A stretch of 13,961 nt of DNA from contig DNXU01000196.1 of assembly GCA_003505715.1 (NCBI GenBank), positions 626 to 14,586 of the forward strand. The letters run 5' to 3'. Positions 6,955-13,961 of this stretch are shown in pieces. The notes under the pieces were generated by a model, which ran no database searches, was not told where the DNA came from, and was given only the letters and a program-made list of their open reading frames with translations. Both the position numbers and the translations under genes were made by a program. Position 1 is the first letter of the stretch, and each line of letters begins with the position of its first letter. The DNA is from Cyanobacteria bacterium UBA8803 (lineage in GTDB: Bacteria > Cyanobacteriota > Cyanobacteriia > Cyanobacteriales > Coleofasciculaceae).

Positions 6955-8199
6955 ATGGTACTGGACACCCAAACCCCTAAATCTCATCACACCGCACCAG
7001 CTCCTATTAAAAAAGCACTGACCTATTTATCCCTAGTATTGCTGGGAGCTGGCACCACCTTTTCAGCAAACTATTTCTTTTTACAGAACTCGGGCAATCT
7101 AGCCGCGTCCCCAGCTCAAGCCTTACCCGATAGCCTGAACCAAATCGTACCTAGGGGCAACCTACTAGCGCCCCAAAACGGCAACTTTATCACCCAAGTT
7201 GTGGACAAAGTAGGACCAGCCGTGGTGCGGATTAATGCTTCCAGAACCGTTAGAGCTGAGATTCCCGATGCCTTCAACAATCCTTTGTTCCGGGATTTCT
7301 TTGGGTTTGAAGCCCCCGACGAACCTCAACAGCGCATCGAACGGGGCACCGGATCGGGTTTTATTATCAATACCGACGGTCAGATTCTGACTAATGCCCA
7401 CGTTGTTGATGGTGCTGATAAAGTTGATGTCATCCTCAAAGATGGTCGCACCTTTCAAGGGAAAGTGCTGGGAACTGACCCTGTAACCGATGTTGCCGTC
7501 GTTAAAATTGAGGCAGACAATCTACCCACCGTTGCACTTGGCGACTCCGAGCAACTCAAACCAGGAGAATGGGCGATCGCGATCGGCAACCCCTTAGGTC
7601 TAGATAGTACCGTAACTACAGGTATCATCAGCGCGACGGGTCGTTCTAGTTCTCAAGTCGGCGTCCCCGATAAGCGCGTTCAATTTATCCAAACCGACGC
7701 CGCGATCAATCCCGGTAACTCAGGTGGCCCCCTGCTGAATGCCTCCGGTGAAGTGATTGGTATCAACACGGCTATTATTCAGGGCGCTCAAGGATTAGGA
7801 TTTGCCATTCCCATCAATACCGCCCAACGCATCGCTAACCAATTGATCGCCCACGGCAAGGCAGAGCATCCGTTCTTGGGTATTCAGATGGTAACTCTCA
7901 CACCAGAGTTGAAACAAAACATCAACAGCAATCCCAATTCCGGTCTAACTGTAGACGAAGATCAAGGCGTACTGATTGCCAAAGTGATGCGCAATTCACC
8001 CGCAGATCGAGCAGGATTGCGAGCTGGAGACGTAATTCAGAAAATCAACGGTGAGGCGGTAAAAAATGCTGAAGATGTGCAAAAAGCTGTAGAGGATACT
8101 CAAGTAGGCAACACCTTACAAATGGAATTGCGCCGCGATCGCAAAGGTGTTCAGGTAACAGTGCAACCCGGCGCTATTCCTACTCGACAGCAACAATAA
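6955..8199 (+). CDS. htrA: Deg/HtrA-family serine endoprotease (HhoA/HhoB/HtrA type)
   Basis: A 414-residue protein-quality-control protease that degrades damaged proteins in the periplasm or thylakoid lumen. An N-terminal signal anchor spans about 19-42 (KKALTYLSLVLLGAGTTF). The trypsin-like domain (about 78-300) carries the full catalytic triad: H149 in LTNAHVVDGAD, D179 in DPVTDVAVV, and S256 in NPGNSGGPLLN. A single PDZ domain follows (about 305-402) with GLRAGDVIQKINGEAV. The protein ends soon after with a short polar tail. Cyanobacteria usually have three paralogues (HtrA, HhoA, HhoB), and I cannot tell which this is, so the symbol is generic. Its stop lies 83 bp from the stop of the convergent ABC transporter, with a hairpin between them. 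Codon use and HIP1 sites (7573, 8135) fit resident chromosome. Confidence 0.95.
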   Translation: MVLDTQTPKSHHTAPAPIKKALTYLSLVLLGAGTTFSANYFFLQNSGNLAASPAQALPDSLNQIVPRGNLLAPQNGNFITQVVDKVGPAVVRINASRTVRAEIPDAFNNPLFRDFFGFEAPDEPQQRIERGTGSGFIINTDGQILTNAHVVDGADKVDVILKDGRTFQGKVLGTDPVTDVAVVKIEADNLPTVALGDSEQLKPGEWAIAIGNPLGLDSTVTTGIISATGRSSSQVGVPDKRVQFIQTDAAINPGNSGGPLLNASGEVIGINTAIIQGAQGLGFAIPINTAQRIANQLIAHGKAEHPFLGIQMVTLTPELKQNINSNPNSGLTVDEDQGVLIAKVMRNSPADRAGLRAGDVIQKINGEAVKNAEDVQKAVEDTQVGNTLQMELRRDRKGVQVTVQPGAIPTRQQQ

Positions 8200-8221
8200 A
8201 GGACATGGGGAACGGGCAAAA

Positions 8222-8258
8222 GGGAACAGGGAACTCATTAGTATCGTTCCCCGTTTCC
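8222..8258. terminator. hairpin between convergent genes, probable bidirectional terminator
   Basis: GGGAACAGGGAAC (8222-8234) pairs with GTTCCCCGTTTCC (8246-8258) at 11 of 13 positions, with an 11-base loop. The inner six pairs (GGGAAC/GTTCCC) are perfect. An alternative pairing uses GGGGAACG (8207-8214) with CGTTCCCC (8245-8252). It lies between the stops of the protease and transporter genes, where a shared terminator is expected. There is no long T-run, so it may instead be a repeat that only halts transcription weakly. Confidence 0.55.
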
Positions 8259-8281
8259 TTACAAAGATGACATGCTCCCGG

Positions 8282-9991
8282 TTATTCTGTGGCCACAACT
8301 AGAGATTGTTTAAGCTGCCACGTCTTATCCTGGGAGAGTTGCAGCAAAGACTGATGGTAATTCGTCAACGTAGAGCGATGCCCTACACTCAAAAAAGTAG
8401 TCCCTTTTGCCTGCAAATGTTGATATAACCGTTCCTCGTTCCCCAGATCTAACGCGCTGGTTGCTTCGTCCAGAATGGCGTACTTGGGTTTATTCAGCAA
8501 CAACCGCGCAAAAGTCAACCGTTGTTGTTCCCCCAACGAGAGGACATCTGCCCAATCCTGTTCGGCATCAAAGCCGCCAAACCGTTCATCCAGTCCTACT
8601 AAGTTCACCTGTTCCAGAACTTGCTTCAAGTGTTGCTCCTCCACCTCAAGGTGGGTATTGGGATAGAGCAGTTGATCGCGCAGAGTGCCTAGCACCATGT
8701 AAGGACGTTGGGGCAAAAATAGAATTTGGTCGGGTTCAGGACGAACAATTGTACCCTGACCAGAATTCCATAACCCAGCGATCGCTCTTAACAGCGAACT
8801 CTTGCCGCAACCACTTGGCCCCATCACCAAAAGTCCCTGTCCAGCAGCTAACTCCACTGATAAATCTGCCACCAAAGTCCGCTGATAATTGGGAGTTTGC
8901 AGGCTCAGGTGTTCGACTGCTAACCGATCTGCCTCAATTGTCACAATCCTGGGCTTTTGCTCCTCGGATACCTGGGTTGCCTCTGTTTGTTCTAAAAACT
9001 GGGCAAAGGTATAGAGACGATTAATGCCAGCGCCAAAAGTCGTTAATTGCTGGAAGCGGGCAACGACCACATTGAGCGAGAAAAAGACGCGGATAAAGGC
9101 TCCCTGTGCTTCAGAAACTTTGCCCACTTCCATTTCTCCTGCAAAAATTGCAGGTGCGACAACTAGGGCAGGCAGAATGAAGGGGATGAACTCATAAGCG
9201 TTCGTCAGAATATTTAAGTTCAACTCCCAAACCAGCAGTCGTTTGACATTATCAAAAACTTCCAGAAATCGCTGCTTGACTTGGTTCGACTCTCGCTCTT
9301 CCCCCCGGTAAAAGGCGATCGCTTCCGCATTCTCTCGAATTCGCACCAGGCTAAAGCGGAGATTGGCTTCCTTTTTGAGTTGTTCAAAGTTGAGTCGGAC
9401 GAGGGGCTTACCAAATATGAAGGATGTCACCAGAGTTCCAATCAGGGCATACAGCACCAGAAAAAACACCAGGGGTTGAGAAATACCCCAGAGTATGCTG
9501 CTGAAGGCAATCACGGACAGCACTGACTCTACCAACACCAGCAAAAAGGTGAGAGATTCCTGGGTAAAACTCCTAACATCCTCCGCAATTCGCTGATCCG
9601 GGTTATCAATCTCGGTTTCTAGGATATGCAGATTGTAATAGGCGCGATGGCGAAAGTAGTTATCGACGAATCGATGAGTGAGCCATTTGCGCCATTGCAA
9701 ACTGAGGCGATCGCGCAGATAGGTGTAGCCCGCTAACAGCGGTGCATAGATTACCAGCACGCCAATGAAAATTATTACGGTTTGCCAGAAGCGGGCTTCA
9801 TCCTGAGCCGAAAGGGCTGAAATCAGCACCCCTCGCTTGTTGTTGAGTACCACACTCAACCCGGTATAGGCCAACAGGAACAGCACAACCCCCAGCATTA
9901 ATCCTCTGGCTTGCCATTTCTCATCCCCTGACCAGTAGGACTTGGCGATCGTCCAAAATTGCTGGAGTACATTGAAATTCAATCGATCCAT
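8282..9991 (-). CDS. ABC transporter, fused permease-ATPase of the SbmA/BacA-ABCD (YddA-like) type
   Basis: A 569-residue half-transporter, taking the ATG at 9991. A TTG 63 bases upstream would add 21 residues but has no ribosome site; the ATG has AAGAGAAA before it. The ABC_membrane_2-type permease half has hydrophobic helices at about 31-50, 70-88, 147-169, 172-192 and 267-285. It also has the family marker NPDQRI (130-135) and an EAIAFYRGE loop (223-231). The ATPase half is complete: Walker A GPSGCGKSS (391-399), Q-loop LPQRPY (426-431), signature LSLGEQQR (484-491), Walker B YAILDE (504-509) and switch H538. It should form a homodimer in the inner membrane. Relatives move peptides, fatty acyl compounds or cobalamin, so the substrate cannot be named. 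Its promoter must lie in the 110-bp gap shared with divergent arfB. Confidence 0.9.
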   Translation of the reverse strand: MDRLNFNVLQQFWTIAKSYWSGDEKWQARGLMLGVVLFLLAYTGLSVVLNNKRGVLISALSAQDEARFWQTVIIFIGVLVIYAPLLAGYTYLRDRLSLQWRKWLTHRFVDNYFRHRAYYNLHILETEIDNPDQRIAEDVRSFTQESLTFLLVLVESVLSVIAFSSILWGISQPLVFFLVLYALIGTLVTSFIFGKPLVRLNFEQLKKEANLRFSLVRIRENAEAIAFYRGEERESNQVKQRFLEVFDNVKRLLVWELNLNILTNAYEFIPFILPALVVAPAIFAGEMEVGKVSEAQGAFIRVFFSLNVVVARFQQLTTFGAGINRLYTFAQFLEQTEATQVSEEQKPRIVTIEADRLAVEHLSLQTPNYQRTLVADLSVELAAGQGLLVMGPSGCGKSSLLRAIAGLWNSGQGTIVRPEPDQILFLPQRPYMVLGTLRDQLLYPNTHLEVEEQHLKQVLEQVNLVGLDERFGGFDAEQDWADVLSLGEQQRLTFARLLLNKPKYAILDEATSALDLGNEERLYQHLQAKGTTFLSVGHRSTLTNYHQSLLQLSQDKTWQLKQSLVVATE

Positions 9992-10101
9992 CGGCTTGTT
10001 TCTCTTACAACTGGGTCTTCCAGGAGATAATAGGTAAAGGTGAATCAGAGCCAAATTTGCTCAAATACTGATGTGGCTCATCTCTGGCCAATTGTTAAAT
10101 T

Positions 10102-10518
10102 ATGCTACAAATTTCTAAGACAGTGAGCATTCCAGAGTATGAGATCGAAATGAGTGCAGTCCGCTCTCAAGGGGCAGGGGGACAAAACGTAAATAAGGTA
10201 GCGACTGCCATTCACCTGCGCTTTGACATCGTGGCTTCCTCGCTGCCCGATCGCTACAAAGAGCGCTTGTTGAAGCTTTCTGACCAACGCATTACCAAAG
10301 AAGGAGTCATTGTCATCAAGGCTCAAGAACACCGCAGCCAGGAACAGAATCGAGAAGAGGCGTTGCAACGGCTGCAAGACTTGATTAAAAATGCGATCGC
10401 GTTACCCAAACCCCGTAAACCCAGCAAACCGACTCGTAGTTCTCAAAAGAAACGTTTGGATAGCAAAAGTAAGCGATCGCAAATCAAAGCAATGCGAGGA
10501 AAGATTACAGATGAATAA
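10102..10518 (+). CDS. arfB: ArfB-type peptidyl-tRNA hydrolase (alternative ribosome rescue)
   Basis: A 138-residue protein that releases the nascent chain from ribosomes stalled without a stop codon in the A site. The release-factor-type catalytic domain fills the first 100 residues. Its GGQ motif is at 26-28 within [19 protein letters not shown], and a conserved [16 protein letters not shown] follows (73-88). The lysine/arginine-rich C-terminal tail (104-134) is the part that enters the empty mRNA channel in known ArfB (YaeJ). The length is close to the E. coli protein. It lacks the codon-recognition domain of RF1/RF2, so it is not a truncated release factor. It is transcribed away from the ABC transporter and carries two HIP1 sites (10393, 10473). 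The 69-bp hairpin lies 72 bp after its stop and may end its transcript. Confidence 0.95.
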   Translation: MLQISKTVSIPEYEIEMSAVRSQGAGGQNVNKVATAIHLRFDIVASSLPDRYKERLLKLSDQRITKEGVIVIKAQEHRSQEQNREEALQRLQDLIKNAIALPKPRKPSKPTRSSQKKRLDSKSKRSQIKAMRGKITDE

Positions 10519-10590
10519 AATTGCTGGTCACTTAACTATCTGCTCTACCAATCATATCATGTCCGGTAACATCTTTTCTTGTATAAAAAG

Positions 10591-10659
10591 GTTTCTAGTA
10601 ACCAATAAGAGTGGTTGACAAGGCTCTAGTGTCAACCACTCTTATCGGTTACTAGAAAC
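10591..10659. repeat. 69-bp near-perfect hairpin, copy 2 of the dispersed palindrome
   Basis: The 30-base arms 10591-10620 and 10630-10659 are complementary with a single mismatch around a 9-base loop. The left arm begins GTTTCTAGTAACCAAT and ends GTGGTTGACA. Its core is shared with the degenerate copy at 2163-2232. It lies between convergent arfB and the pentapeptide-repeat gene, so it could serve as a terminator for both. Its repetition elsewhere in the window points to a small mobile or expanded palindromic element rather than a simple terminator. Confidence 0.85.
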
Positions 10660-10704
10660 AATAGCGATGCAATCTTAATTGTCGAGTAGAAGACTTATAG
10701 CCAA

Positions 10705-11418
10705 TTAATACTGAGTTGTACCATAAGCTGTCGTTCCATCGGGCATGACTGCTAATTGCAAATCAGCCCCCTTCAGATTAGCGTCCTTTATGACAGCATG
10801 GAGTAAATTTGCATAACGCATATTAGTATTGCTCAGATTGGCACCTGTCAGATTAGCATCCGTCAGGCGTGTCCCGTACAAACTGGCCTGAGTCAGATCG
10901 GCATTTTTTAGAGTAGCGCCAATCAAGTCAGCATCTCGCAGCTCAACCCGATGGAGAATTGCATTACTTAAATCGGCCTTATCCAACCGGATATTAAAGA
11001 GATTAGCATCACTGAGGTCGGCTCCTTTTAATTGGCTATCGTGAAGGTCAGCTCCATCTAAGTCAGCAAAAGTTAGCTTAGCCTCCGTGAGACGAGTACC
11101 ACTCATTTTGGCATCTTTCAGTTTAACTTTCGCCAAATTGGCACGGGAAAGGTCACTATTTCTAAAATCTGCTCCGCTCAAATCCGCCCCACTCAAATCG
11201 ATCTCTCTGAGATCGCACCCTACACAACGCTTAGTTTTTAGAATCTGGTCAACGCTGACTTTTTTAAGTTTTAGCGATTGCAGAGAATTTTTAACTTTAG
11301 CAAGCTGTTGGCCTATGGGCGAAGATGCCATATCCTCATTATTCGATACATAGAGAGCTAGGGGTAAGCCGCCAGTAGCTAATATCATAAGAATAATTAA
11401 CAGCATTTTGAAGTTCAT
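10705..11418 (-). CDS. secreted pentapeptide-repeat protein
   Basis: A 237-residue protein. A hydrophobic N-terminal signal or anchor spans about 4-24 (KMLLIILMILATGGLPLAL), so it is exported or membrane-tethered. A short linker (25-60) leads to a CVGCDL motif (65-70), a Cys-x-x-Cys entry common in cyanobacterial exported pentapeptide proteins. The A(D/N)LXX repeats then run from about 66 to 222, roughly 30 units such as LSGADLSGADF and LTGANLSNTNM. These should fold as a right-handed four-sided beta-helix. The end VMPDGTT (224-230) is a common C-terminal closing motif of such proteins. The repeats imply a binding or structural role; no enzyme domain is present. The start is supported by GGAGGTG (11423-11429 on the opposite strand) 4 bases before the ATG. 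A small CTCC-AAC-GGAG hairpin overlaps that ribosome site. Confidence 0.9.
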   Translation of the reverse strand: MNFKMLLIILMILATGGLPLALYVSNNEDMASSPIGQQLAKVKNSLQSLKLKKVSVDQILKTKRCVGCDLREIDLSGADLSGADFRNSDLSRANLAKVKLKDAKMSGTRLTEAKLTFADLDGADLHDSQLKGADLSDANLFNIRLDKADLSNAILHRVELRDADLIGATLKNADLTQASLYGTRLTDANLTGANLSNTNMRYANLLHAVIKDANLKGADLQLAVMPDGTTAYGTTQY

Positions 11419-11486
11419 CTAACACCTCCGTTGGAGACTCCCGGTATCAACAATTCCCCGACCTACTCAAAGCAAGCAGCCAGCTA

Positions 11487-11606
11487 ATGCGATCGCCAGC
11501 TGAACGAGCGGGTATGGCTTTCCATCTTCCTTATTCGCTTGCTCAATCGGATGTACCGGACTCCAATCTTAAAGTTTTGATGAAATATTTAGAACTGACG
11601 GGGTGA
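11487..11606 (+). other. short open frame of uncertain reality in the 339-bp gap
   Basis: An ATG at 11487 opens 39 codons (begins MRSPAERAGMAFHLPY, ends KYLELTG) and stops inside the hairpin's left arm. The frame is also open upstream back to about 11430. I recognise no family. There is no ribosome site. It could be the tail of a lost gene cut by the hairpin element, or chance. The rest of the 11419-11595 stretch holds the leader of the pentapeptide-repeat gene and one HIP1 site (11489). Confidence 0.2.
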
Positions 11607-11640
11607 CAAACAAGCTTTCAGCTTGCTTGTCACCCCGTCA
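11596..11640. repeat. 45-bp near-perfect hairpin
   Basis: The 21-base arms 11596-11616 and 11620-11640 pair with one mismatch around a 3-base loop (TTC). The arms begin TGACGGGGTGACAA and end with the complement TTGTCACCCCGTCA. No T-run follows on either strand. It is unrelated in sequence to the 69-bp hairpin. Its right edge abuts the DUF433 relic, so it may have inserted there and helped to break that gene. Confidence 0.8.
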
Positions 11641-11641
11641 G

Positions 11642-11728
11642 ACCATCGAACCGGGTAAACAGGATGGTAAACCTTGTATTCGAGGCATGAGAATTACGGT
11701 TTATGACGTGCTGGAATATATGACTTAG
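11642..11728 (+). pseudogene. DUF433 antitoxin relic
   Basis: Frame +2 of this stretch reads TIEPGKQDGKPCIRGMRITV, then YDVLEYMT and a TAG stop. The GKPCIRGxRITVYDVLEY core is the hallmark of DUF433 proteins, VapB-like small DNA-binding antitoxins that usually pair with a DUF5615 PIN-like toxin. Intact members run to about 75-110 residues. Here the start and N-terminal part are missing, replaced by the hairpin ending at 11640. The C-terminal helix (normally LASGMSEEEIL-like) is lost after EYMT. No partner toxin is visible next to it. It is a broken remnant, not a working gene. Confidence 0.75.
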
Positions 11729-11757
11729 TTGGTAGTAGAATAAATACGGGTTTGATA

Positions 11758-12066
11758 TTAGAGTTTATTCGCTCGTTCTTCTAACCATCGCTGGAATGAT
11801 TTCTGGCTCTCTACCGATGGCTGACCAAGAATGATATTTTTGACGCTAATGTCTTCATCCAGCTCTGACCAGTGCATTCCCTCGTTGTCACCAATAAATC
11901 GCCAATTATTGCGCTCCTTTGGTGTACCATGTAACAATCGAGGATACCAAGCTAACGGAACAGAAATAGTACGACCATCAGATAGATCGACAGTTAAGGT
12001 ATCCTCTGTAACTACTACTTGCTGTGCTTTGGGGATTTCTAGTAACTCAACCATTAAAGAAGTCAT
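11758..12066 (-). CDS. DUF2442 domain protein (antitoxin-like)
   Basis: A 102-residue protein of the DUF2442 family. The markers are TVDLSDGRTISVPLAWYPRL (25-44), NWRFIGDNEGMHWSELDEDI (54-73) and the following ISVKNIILG. Members have a compact alpha/beta fold and typically lie beside DUF4160 genes. The pair is treated as a putative toxin-antitoxin or related small-regulator module, with biochemistry poorly defined. The gene overlaps the end of DUF4160 by 20 bp if it starts at 12066, or by 8 bp from the ATG at 12054. Either start is possible, and both imply translational coupling. The tail EERANKL is charged. Confidence 0.85.
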   Translation of the reverse strand: MTSLMVELLEIPKAQQVVVTEDTLTVDLSDGRTISVPLAWYPRLLHGTPKERNNWRFIGDNEGMHWSELDEDISVKNIILGQPSVESQKSFQRWLEERANKL

Positions 12067-12283
12067 TCCAACCTGCTAATAACTGCTCTTGATGTTCTTC
12101 AACAAGTTTTTGGATGTGATTAATTTCGGTGCGACTGAAGCCTCTGTTATGTTGAAGTCGAACTGGACTAAGCCAGAACTTGGCTTCATCTCGATCGCGC
12201 TCAACATGAACGTGGGGTGGTTCATCTCGATCTCCTGCATAGCAGAAAAAACGATATGGACCGACTCGGAGTAATGTAGGCAT
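12047..12283 (-). CDS. DUF4160 domain protein (partner of DUF2442)
   Basis: A 78-residue DUF4160 protein at nearly full family length. The markers are MPTLLRVGPYRFFCYAGDRD (1-20), EPPHVHVERDRDEAKFWL (21-38) and PVRLQHNRGFS (40-50). The His-x-His of PHVHV is the most conserved feature and might bind metal or act catalytically, but no activity is established to my knowledge. It leads the two-gene unit and overlaps DUF2442. No Shine-Dalgarno precedes the ATG. About 140 bp upstream of it (12284-12426) I see no gene or clear signal apart from AT-rich sequence that must hold its promoter. Confidence 0.88.
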   Translation of the reverse strand: MPTLLRVGPYRFFCYAGDRDEPPHVHVERDRDEAKFWLSPVRLQHNRGFSRTEINHIQKLVEEHQEQLLAGWNDFFNG

Positions 12284-12426
12284 TCAGACTTGTTAATCAA
12301 AAGCATACCTCTACATCCTAACCGATGCGCTCGCTTTTAGTCATTCTTAGGAATATCGCTTTTTATTCTCCTGTTAGATATTCGTCAACACTACGTCACA
12401 GTTTATGTTTATTCGCTCATTAATTT

Positions 12427-13961
12427 TTATTTAAACTCCTGACATTCTTTAGCTAGCTGGATGCCTAATTCTGTGGCGATGGAGATGGCGCGATCGCAAT
12501 CCTGTATCACTAAATCATACTTACCCATTTCTCTATAAAGTTTTGCTTGTTTGGCTAGAATAAGGGCTAAATGGTGCTTATTGAAATAAATTGCTTTTTT
12601 ATAGTTTTGTAATGCACAGTAAGAATAAATTAGTTTCATGATCGCCCGCTCCTCTCCAGAAGAATCGTGAATTGTCTGTAATACAGTCAAGCTTTGCTGA
12701 TAAAAGTCGATCCCTTGAGCATGTTCTCCAAGCTGATTGGAAGCATTTCCTAAGTTATATAGAGTTTTCCACTCTCCCACCAGATCGCCAATTTCCTGTG
12801 TAATGATTAAATATTGCTGGTAATAGTCCATAGCTTGAGGATAATCTCCTAGCGCATCATAAGCATTTCCCAGATTTCCCAGTACGCATCCCTCGCCATT
12901 GCGGTTGCCAGTTAACCGTGCAATGGCTAAACTTTGTTGGTAATAGTTGAGCGCTTGGTGATAATTTCCTAACGAACGGTGAGCATTTCCAAGATTTGCC
13001 AGTACGGTTCCCTCGCCGTGGCGGTTGCCAATTTCCTGAAGAATGATTAAACTCTGCTGGTGATAGTCGATCGCTTGGGCATAATTTCCTAATGAATCGT
13101 AAGCATTTCCCAGATTTCCCAGTGCGTTTCCCTCACCGTTGCGATCGCCAATTTTTCTGGCAATAGTTAAATGCTGCTGGTGATAGTTGATGGCTTGGGC
13201 ATAATCTCCTAATGAATAGTAATCATTTCCCAAATTTCCCAGTATGCTTCCCTCACCGTGACGATTGCCAATTTCCCTGGCAATGGTTAAATTTTGCTGA
13301 TGATAGTCGATGGCTTGAAGATAATTTCTTAGCCGATAGTAAGCATTTCCCAGATTTCCCAGTGCGATTCCCTCACCGTTGCGGTTGCCAATTTTTCTGG
13401 CAATAGTTAAACTCTCGTGGTGATAGTTGATGGCTTGGGCATAATCTCCCAATGAATCGTAAGCAATTCCGAGATTTCCTAATGCAATTCCCTCACCCTG
13501 ACGATCGCCAATTTCTCGTGCAATAGCTAAATGCTGCTGGTGATAGTTGATGGCTTGGGCATAATCTCCTAATGAATCGTAAGCATTTCCCAGATTTCCC
13601 AGTGCGATTGCCTCACCCTGGCGATCGCCAATTTGTCTTGCAATAATTAAATGCTGCTGGCAATATTCTATCGCTTGGAGATAATTTCCTAGCGAATTGT
13701 AAACCCTTCCCAGATTTCCCAGCGCGGTTCCCTCTCCTTGGCGATCCCCAATTTCTCGCGCAATGGTTAAACTCTGTTGATGATAGTCGATGGCTTGGGC
13801 ATAATTTCCTACCTCATAGTAAACAAGTCCCAAATTTCCTAGCGTGCTTCCCTCACCATTGCGATCGCCGATTTCCTGTGCAATAGCTAAATCTTTCTGA
13901 TAATAGTAGATGGCTTGGGGATAATTTCCTAGTGCATAGTAAGCATTTCCCAGATTTCCCA
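12427..13961 (-). CDS. TPR-array protein, 5' part outside the window
   Basis: At least 511 codons are open and the frame runs off the window edge, so the N-terminus is missing. The visible part is eleven full 40-residue tetratricopeptide units of the type LGNAYDSLGDYAQAINYHQQ followed by HLTIAREIGDRQGEGxALGN. A degenerate unit and a helical tail ending KECQEFK close it. This 40-residue variant is the one found in cyanobacterial signalling and NB-ARC/STAND proteins. Arrays of it bind partner proteins or sense ligands. No CHAT, kinase or nuclease domain lies at the C-terminus, so any effector domain must be upstream of the window. The last two units diverge (VGEWKTLYN, SSGEERAIMK), as is normal at array ends. 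The TTG at 13833 is only an internal leucine codon, not a start. Confidence 0.9.
   Translation of the reverse strand, partial: GNLGNAYYALGNYPQAIYYYQKDLAIAQEIGDRNGEGSTLGNLGLVYYEVGNYAQAIDYHQQSLTIAREIGDRQGEGTALGNLGRVYNSLGNYLQAIEYCQQHLIIARQIGDRQGEAIALGNLGNAYDSLGDYAQAINYHQQHLAIAREIGDRQGEGIALGNLGIAYDSLGDYAQAINYHHESLTIARKIGNRNGEGIALGNLGNAYYRLRNYLQAIDYHQQNLTIAREIGNRHGEGSILGNLGNDYYSLGDYAQAINYHQQHLTIARKIGDRNGEGNALGNLGNAYDSLGNYAQAIDYHQQSLIILQEIGNRHGEGTVLANLGNAHRSLGNYHQALNYYQQSLAIARLTGNRNGEGCVLGNLGNAYDALGDYPQAMDYYQQYLIITQEIGDLVGEWKTLYNLGNASNQLGEHAQGIDFYQQSLTVLQTIHDSSGEERAIMKLIYSYCALQNYKKAIYFNKHHLALILAKQAKLYREMGKYDLVIQDCDRAISIATELGIQLAKECQEFK
12760..13961. repeat. 120-bp tandem DNA repeats encoding the TPR array
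   Basis: The coding DNA repeats every 120 bases with high nucleotide similarity. The string CATTTCCCAGATTTCCCAGT recurs in most units, and the segment encoding GDR contains GCGATCGC at 13141, 13621 and 13861, with one- or two-base variants in other units. Similarity is strongest from about 13060 to 13961. This points to recent expansion or homogenisation by recombination. Copy number may differ between strains and could be mis-assembled from short reads. Confidence 0.85.

Noticed and set aside
8407..9024. 205-residue open frame on the + strand
   Set aside because: It lies wholly antisense to the ABC transporter's ATPase half, has no domain or ribosome site, and is explained by the codon bias of the real gene.
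9992..10054. Upstream TTG start adding 21 residues to the ABC transporter
   Set aside because: There is no ribosome site before it, the added residues look unlike a transporter N-terminus, and the ATG at 9991 has AAGAGAAA upstream.
10391..10618. 75-residue + strand frame overlapping the arfB end
   Set aside because: Most of it lies in another frame of arfB and it ends inside the hairpin repeat; no domain is seen.
12076..12306. 76-residue - strand frame overlapping DUF4160
   Set aside because: DUF4160 in the other frame matches its family over its whole length, so this is a shadow.
12820..13961. Regular repeats considered as a CRISPR array
   Set aside because: The period is 120 bp, fully in frame, and codes for TPR units; there are no unique spacers.

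Overview
The window looks like cyanobacterial DNA. The octamer GCGATCGC (HIP1) occurs 13 times between 5990 and 13961. There is a heptamer-like short repeat tract after the first gene. The gene families also fit: a secreted pentapeptide-repeat protein, an HhoA/HtrA protease, a long 40-residue TPR array and many DUF toxin/antitoxin-type genes. A filamentous, accessory-gene-rich cyanobacterium is my inference; nothing here fixes the species.

Region 1 (1-5480) has no complete HIP1 site and reads as an accessory block. It opens with a 439-residue protein that joins a low-complexity, internally duplicated N-terminus to an OmpA-like domain and a C-terminal NlpC/P60-like cysteine hydrolase domain. 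This architecture suggests a peptidoglycan-targeting effector, possibly cargo of an extracellular contractile injection system. A 204-residue protein with a signal peptide follows and could be its immunity protein. After a 70-bp degenerate palindromic repeat comes a tight three-gene operon (2283-5479): a DUF262 (GmrS/ParB-like) protein, an AAA/ABC-type ATPase with DUF3696 features, and an unrecognised 311-residue protein. The first two overlap by 4 bp and the third starts 3 bp later. This is the best candidate in the window for a poorly described defence-type system.

Region 2 (5480-10520) looks more like resident chromosome. It holds a one-TM membrane protein of unknown function, a Deg/HtrA-family serine protease, a convergent SbmA/ABCD-type ABC exporter-fold protein, and a divergent arfB ribosome-rescue hydrolase. 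A GGGAAC/GTTCCC hairpin lies between the convergent protease and transporter genes.

Region 3 (10520-13961) holds a near-perfect 69-bp hairpin related to the repeat at 2163, a secreted pentapeptide-repeat protein, and a 339-bp gap. The gap contains a second long hairpin that abuts a DUF433 antitoxin relic. An overlapping DUF4160/DUF2442 pair and the 3' part of a TPR-array protein that leaves the window complete the region. Several toxin/antitoxin-type fragments and mobile-looking palindromes side by side suggest a turnover zone.
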